Source of the DNA: Prevotellaceae bacterium
Lineage (GTDB): Bacteria; Bacteroidota; Bacteroidia; Bacteroidales; UBA932
Assembly: GCA_031267135.1 (NCBI GenBank)
Contig: JAIRZQ010000193.1
Location: 1-55,044 of the forward strand
Reading direction: 5' to 3'
Length of the DNA: 55,044 nt
Both the position numbers and the translations under genes were made by a program. How positions within the stretch are numbered: position 1 is the stretch's first letter; each line of letters starts with the position of its first letter. The notes beneath the pieces were generated by a model. That model made no database searches and was not told where the DNA came from. It saw only the letters and a program-made list of their open reading frames with translations. Positions 53,687 through 55,044 of the stretch are shown piece by piece.

Positions 53687-55044
53687 ATGAAAACGAAATT
53701 ACTATTTATTATAACAATTTTGATGCTTAGCATGTTTAATGTTAAAGCACAGTACAATCTTGAAATTCTTGATAGTCTTCCAGACGGAACTATCAAATAT
53801 GCGAATGTGTCTTCAAAAGTAAAATATACAACTATTGAAGAATCTAAATCTTTTCTAAAGAAAATATTGAAAACAGAAAAAGGTGTTGATTTTTATTTAC
53901 GTGACGTACAAAAAGATGATATAGGTATGACTCACGAGAAATATCAACAAACATATTACGGAATAAAAGTTTCTTTTTGTGAGTATATTGTACATAAAGA
54001 TAAGGAAGAACATATTGTTACCATTAATGGAGATTACTGTAGATTGCCTCAAAACATAGAACAAGTACCTAAAATATCGTTCTCTAATGCATTGGAAAAC
54101 GTTACAAAGAAGCAGAACAAAAAAAATGTAACAGTACACAAACTGAAAAAGGAAAAAAGTATTGAAAAATTTATTTCGAATGGGTGGCAAGAAACAGACG
54201 ATTATGAATTGGTGTTTGTTATTGGCTATGACGATAAATGGCATTTGGCATATAAAGCAAACATTACATTCGAAAATATTATGGATAATCATAATGGATA
54301 TATCAGTTGCGAGACAGGTGAAGAGATTTTTGTAGAGCCATTGGTTTTTAAGTCCAATACTAACGGAACAGCAGCAACACGATACAGTGGAACAAAAACA
54401 ATTAAGACTGATAGTTATATTGGCAGCTTCAGACTACGTGAAGTATCAAGAGGTTGCAGTAATGTAACAGCAAACACGGCAATACAGACTTTTAATTTTT
54501 TACGTAATCCTGCTTACTATGTAAATGAAACACAAACAGGAATTAATAATGCCATTGATTTTACAGACAATGATAATAATTGGACGAATGCCGAATTTCA
54601 TAATGCCAATGAAGATGATGCTGCTTTAGATGCTCATTGGGGTGCAGAAATGACTTTCGATTATTTTTGCTCTGTTCATGGGAGAAAAAGTTATGATAAT
54701 AATAATGGGACTATTAAAAGTTATGTACATGTACGAACTCGCAATAATAATGGCAATATTGTTAACATGGATAATGCTTTTTGGTCAAGTAATTTTAATG
54801 CTATGTTTTATGGAGATGGCAGTTTATTTGATCCTTTGGTCTGCCTTGATATTTGTGCTCATGAATTAGGTCATGCTGTTTGTCAAACAACGGCAAATTT
54901 GGTATACCAAAAAGAATCAGGTGCAATCAACGAAAGTTTGAGTGATATTTGGGCTGCCTGTGTGGAAAATTGGGCAACAACGGACAAAGATACATGGTTT
55001 ATAGGCGAAGACCTTGGTTCTCCATTTCGCAGTATGTCAAATCC
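53687..55044 (+). CDS. Thermolysin-family (M4) metallopeptidase, 3' truncated by the window
   Basis: 452 codons with no stop before the window end. It opens with a Sec signal peptide (MKTKLLFIITILMLSM..., cut near VKAQ), followed by an FTP/PepSY-type propeptide (about 25-215; SFCEYIVHKDKEEHIVTINGDY). The M4 catalytic domain then starts: NAFWSSNFNAMFYGDG, the zinc motif HELGH (392-396) and Glu416 in GAINESLSDIW, 24 residues after the first His as in thermolysin. The second catalytic His and the C-terminus lie outside the window. Codon use is more AT-rich than in the rest of the window. Likely a secreted protease matured by removal of the propeptide. Confidence 0.93.
   Translation, partial: MKTKLLFIITILMLSMFNVKAQYNLEILDSLPDGTIKYANVSSKVKYTTIEESKSFLKKILKTEKGVDFYLRDVQKDDIGMTHEKYQQTYYGIKVSFCEYIVHKDKEEHIVTINGDYCRLPQNIEQVPKISFSNALENVTKKQNKKNVTVHKLKKEKSIEKFISNGWQETDDYELVFVIGYDDKWHLAYKANITFENIMDNHNGYISCETGEEIFVEPLVFKSNTNGTAATRYSGTKTIKTDSYIGSFRLREVSRGCSNVTANTAIQTFNFLRNPAYYVNETQTGINNAIDFTDNDNNWTNAEFHNANEDDAALDAHWGAEMTFDYFCSVHGRKSYDNNNGTIKSYVHVRTRNNNGNIVNMDNAFWSSNFNAMFYGDGSLFDPLVCLDICAHELGHAVCQTTANLVYQKESGAINESLSDIWAACVENWATTDKDTWFIGEDLGSPFRSMSN

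Noticed and set aside
53687..55044. M4 protease as activator of the cytolysin-like pair
   Set aside because: CDC-like toxins may need cleavage, but the genes are over 40 kb apart with no shared signal; nothing here links them.

Overview
The window looks like a chromosome segment of an anaerobic member of the Bacteroidota, most likely Bacteroidales or a close relative. Evidence: start sites preceded by the Bacteroidota TAnnTTTG promoter element, A-rich leaders with few Shine-Dalgarno sites, a str-S10-spc-alpha ribosomal block joined into one cluster without tuf or adk, a second EF-G of the Bacteroides EF-G2 type, lipoproteins with acidic residues after the lipidated Cys, BACON domains, and ferredoxin-linked enzymes (KorAB).

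Layout. 1-2.7 kb: an EF-G2 paralogue on the minus strand. 3.2-10.3 kb: an accessory island of surface lipoproteins. The two large ones are adjacent paralogues of the cholesterol-dependent cytolysin family (CDC-like, CDCL) that lack the cholesterol-recognition undecapeptide. Next come two BACON-domain lipoproteins, a frameshifted Big_2 plus seven-fold WKNG-repeat lipoprotein, and the C-terminal stump of a third CDCL. The stump shows that a CDCL+BACON unit was duplicated and then eroded. This island is the most unusual content of the window. 10.3-13 kb: inverted-repeat elements, a DUF1573 protein, a small membrane protein and fabD. 13.3-31.6 kb: 32 translation, secretion and transcription genes (rpsL to rplQ) on the plus strand behind one well-formed promoter. 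31.7-37.8 kb and on to 39.1 kb: minus-strand genes for an O-acetylhomoserine sulfhydrylase-like enzyme, then an envelope operon (outer-membrane barrel, TPR protein, LptC, CNNM/CorC protein) ending in upp. 39.4-40.7 kb: a YiiX-like peptidase and a helical periplasmic protein. 41-46 kb: etfB, etfA, a DUF4143 ATPase and an acyl-CoA dehydrogenase. 46.9-49 kb: comEC. 49.3-52.2 kb: korA-korB. 52.2-55 kb: a DUF6261-like gene, a 41-bp tandem repeat, a small lipoprotein and a thermolysin-family (M4) metallopeptidase cut by the window end.

How it fits together. The core is housekeeping: translation, envelope LPS export, ferredoxin/flavin redox metabolism and DNA uptake. The lipoprotein island looks like a contact or antagonism module: two pore-former-like lipoproteins made together and probably surface-exposed, with BACON-type lipoproteins as candidate partners or protection factors. 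Several families of non-coding inverted repeats (about 80-510 bp, MITE-like) sit in the intergenic gaps.

Limits: family assignments are from recognised motifs, not from database searches. Promoter, hairpin and repeat calls are by eye.
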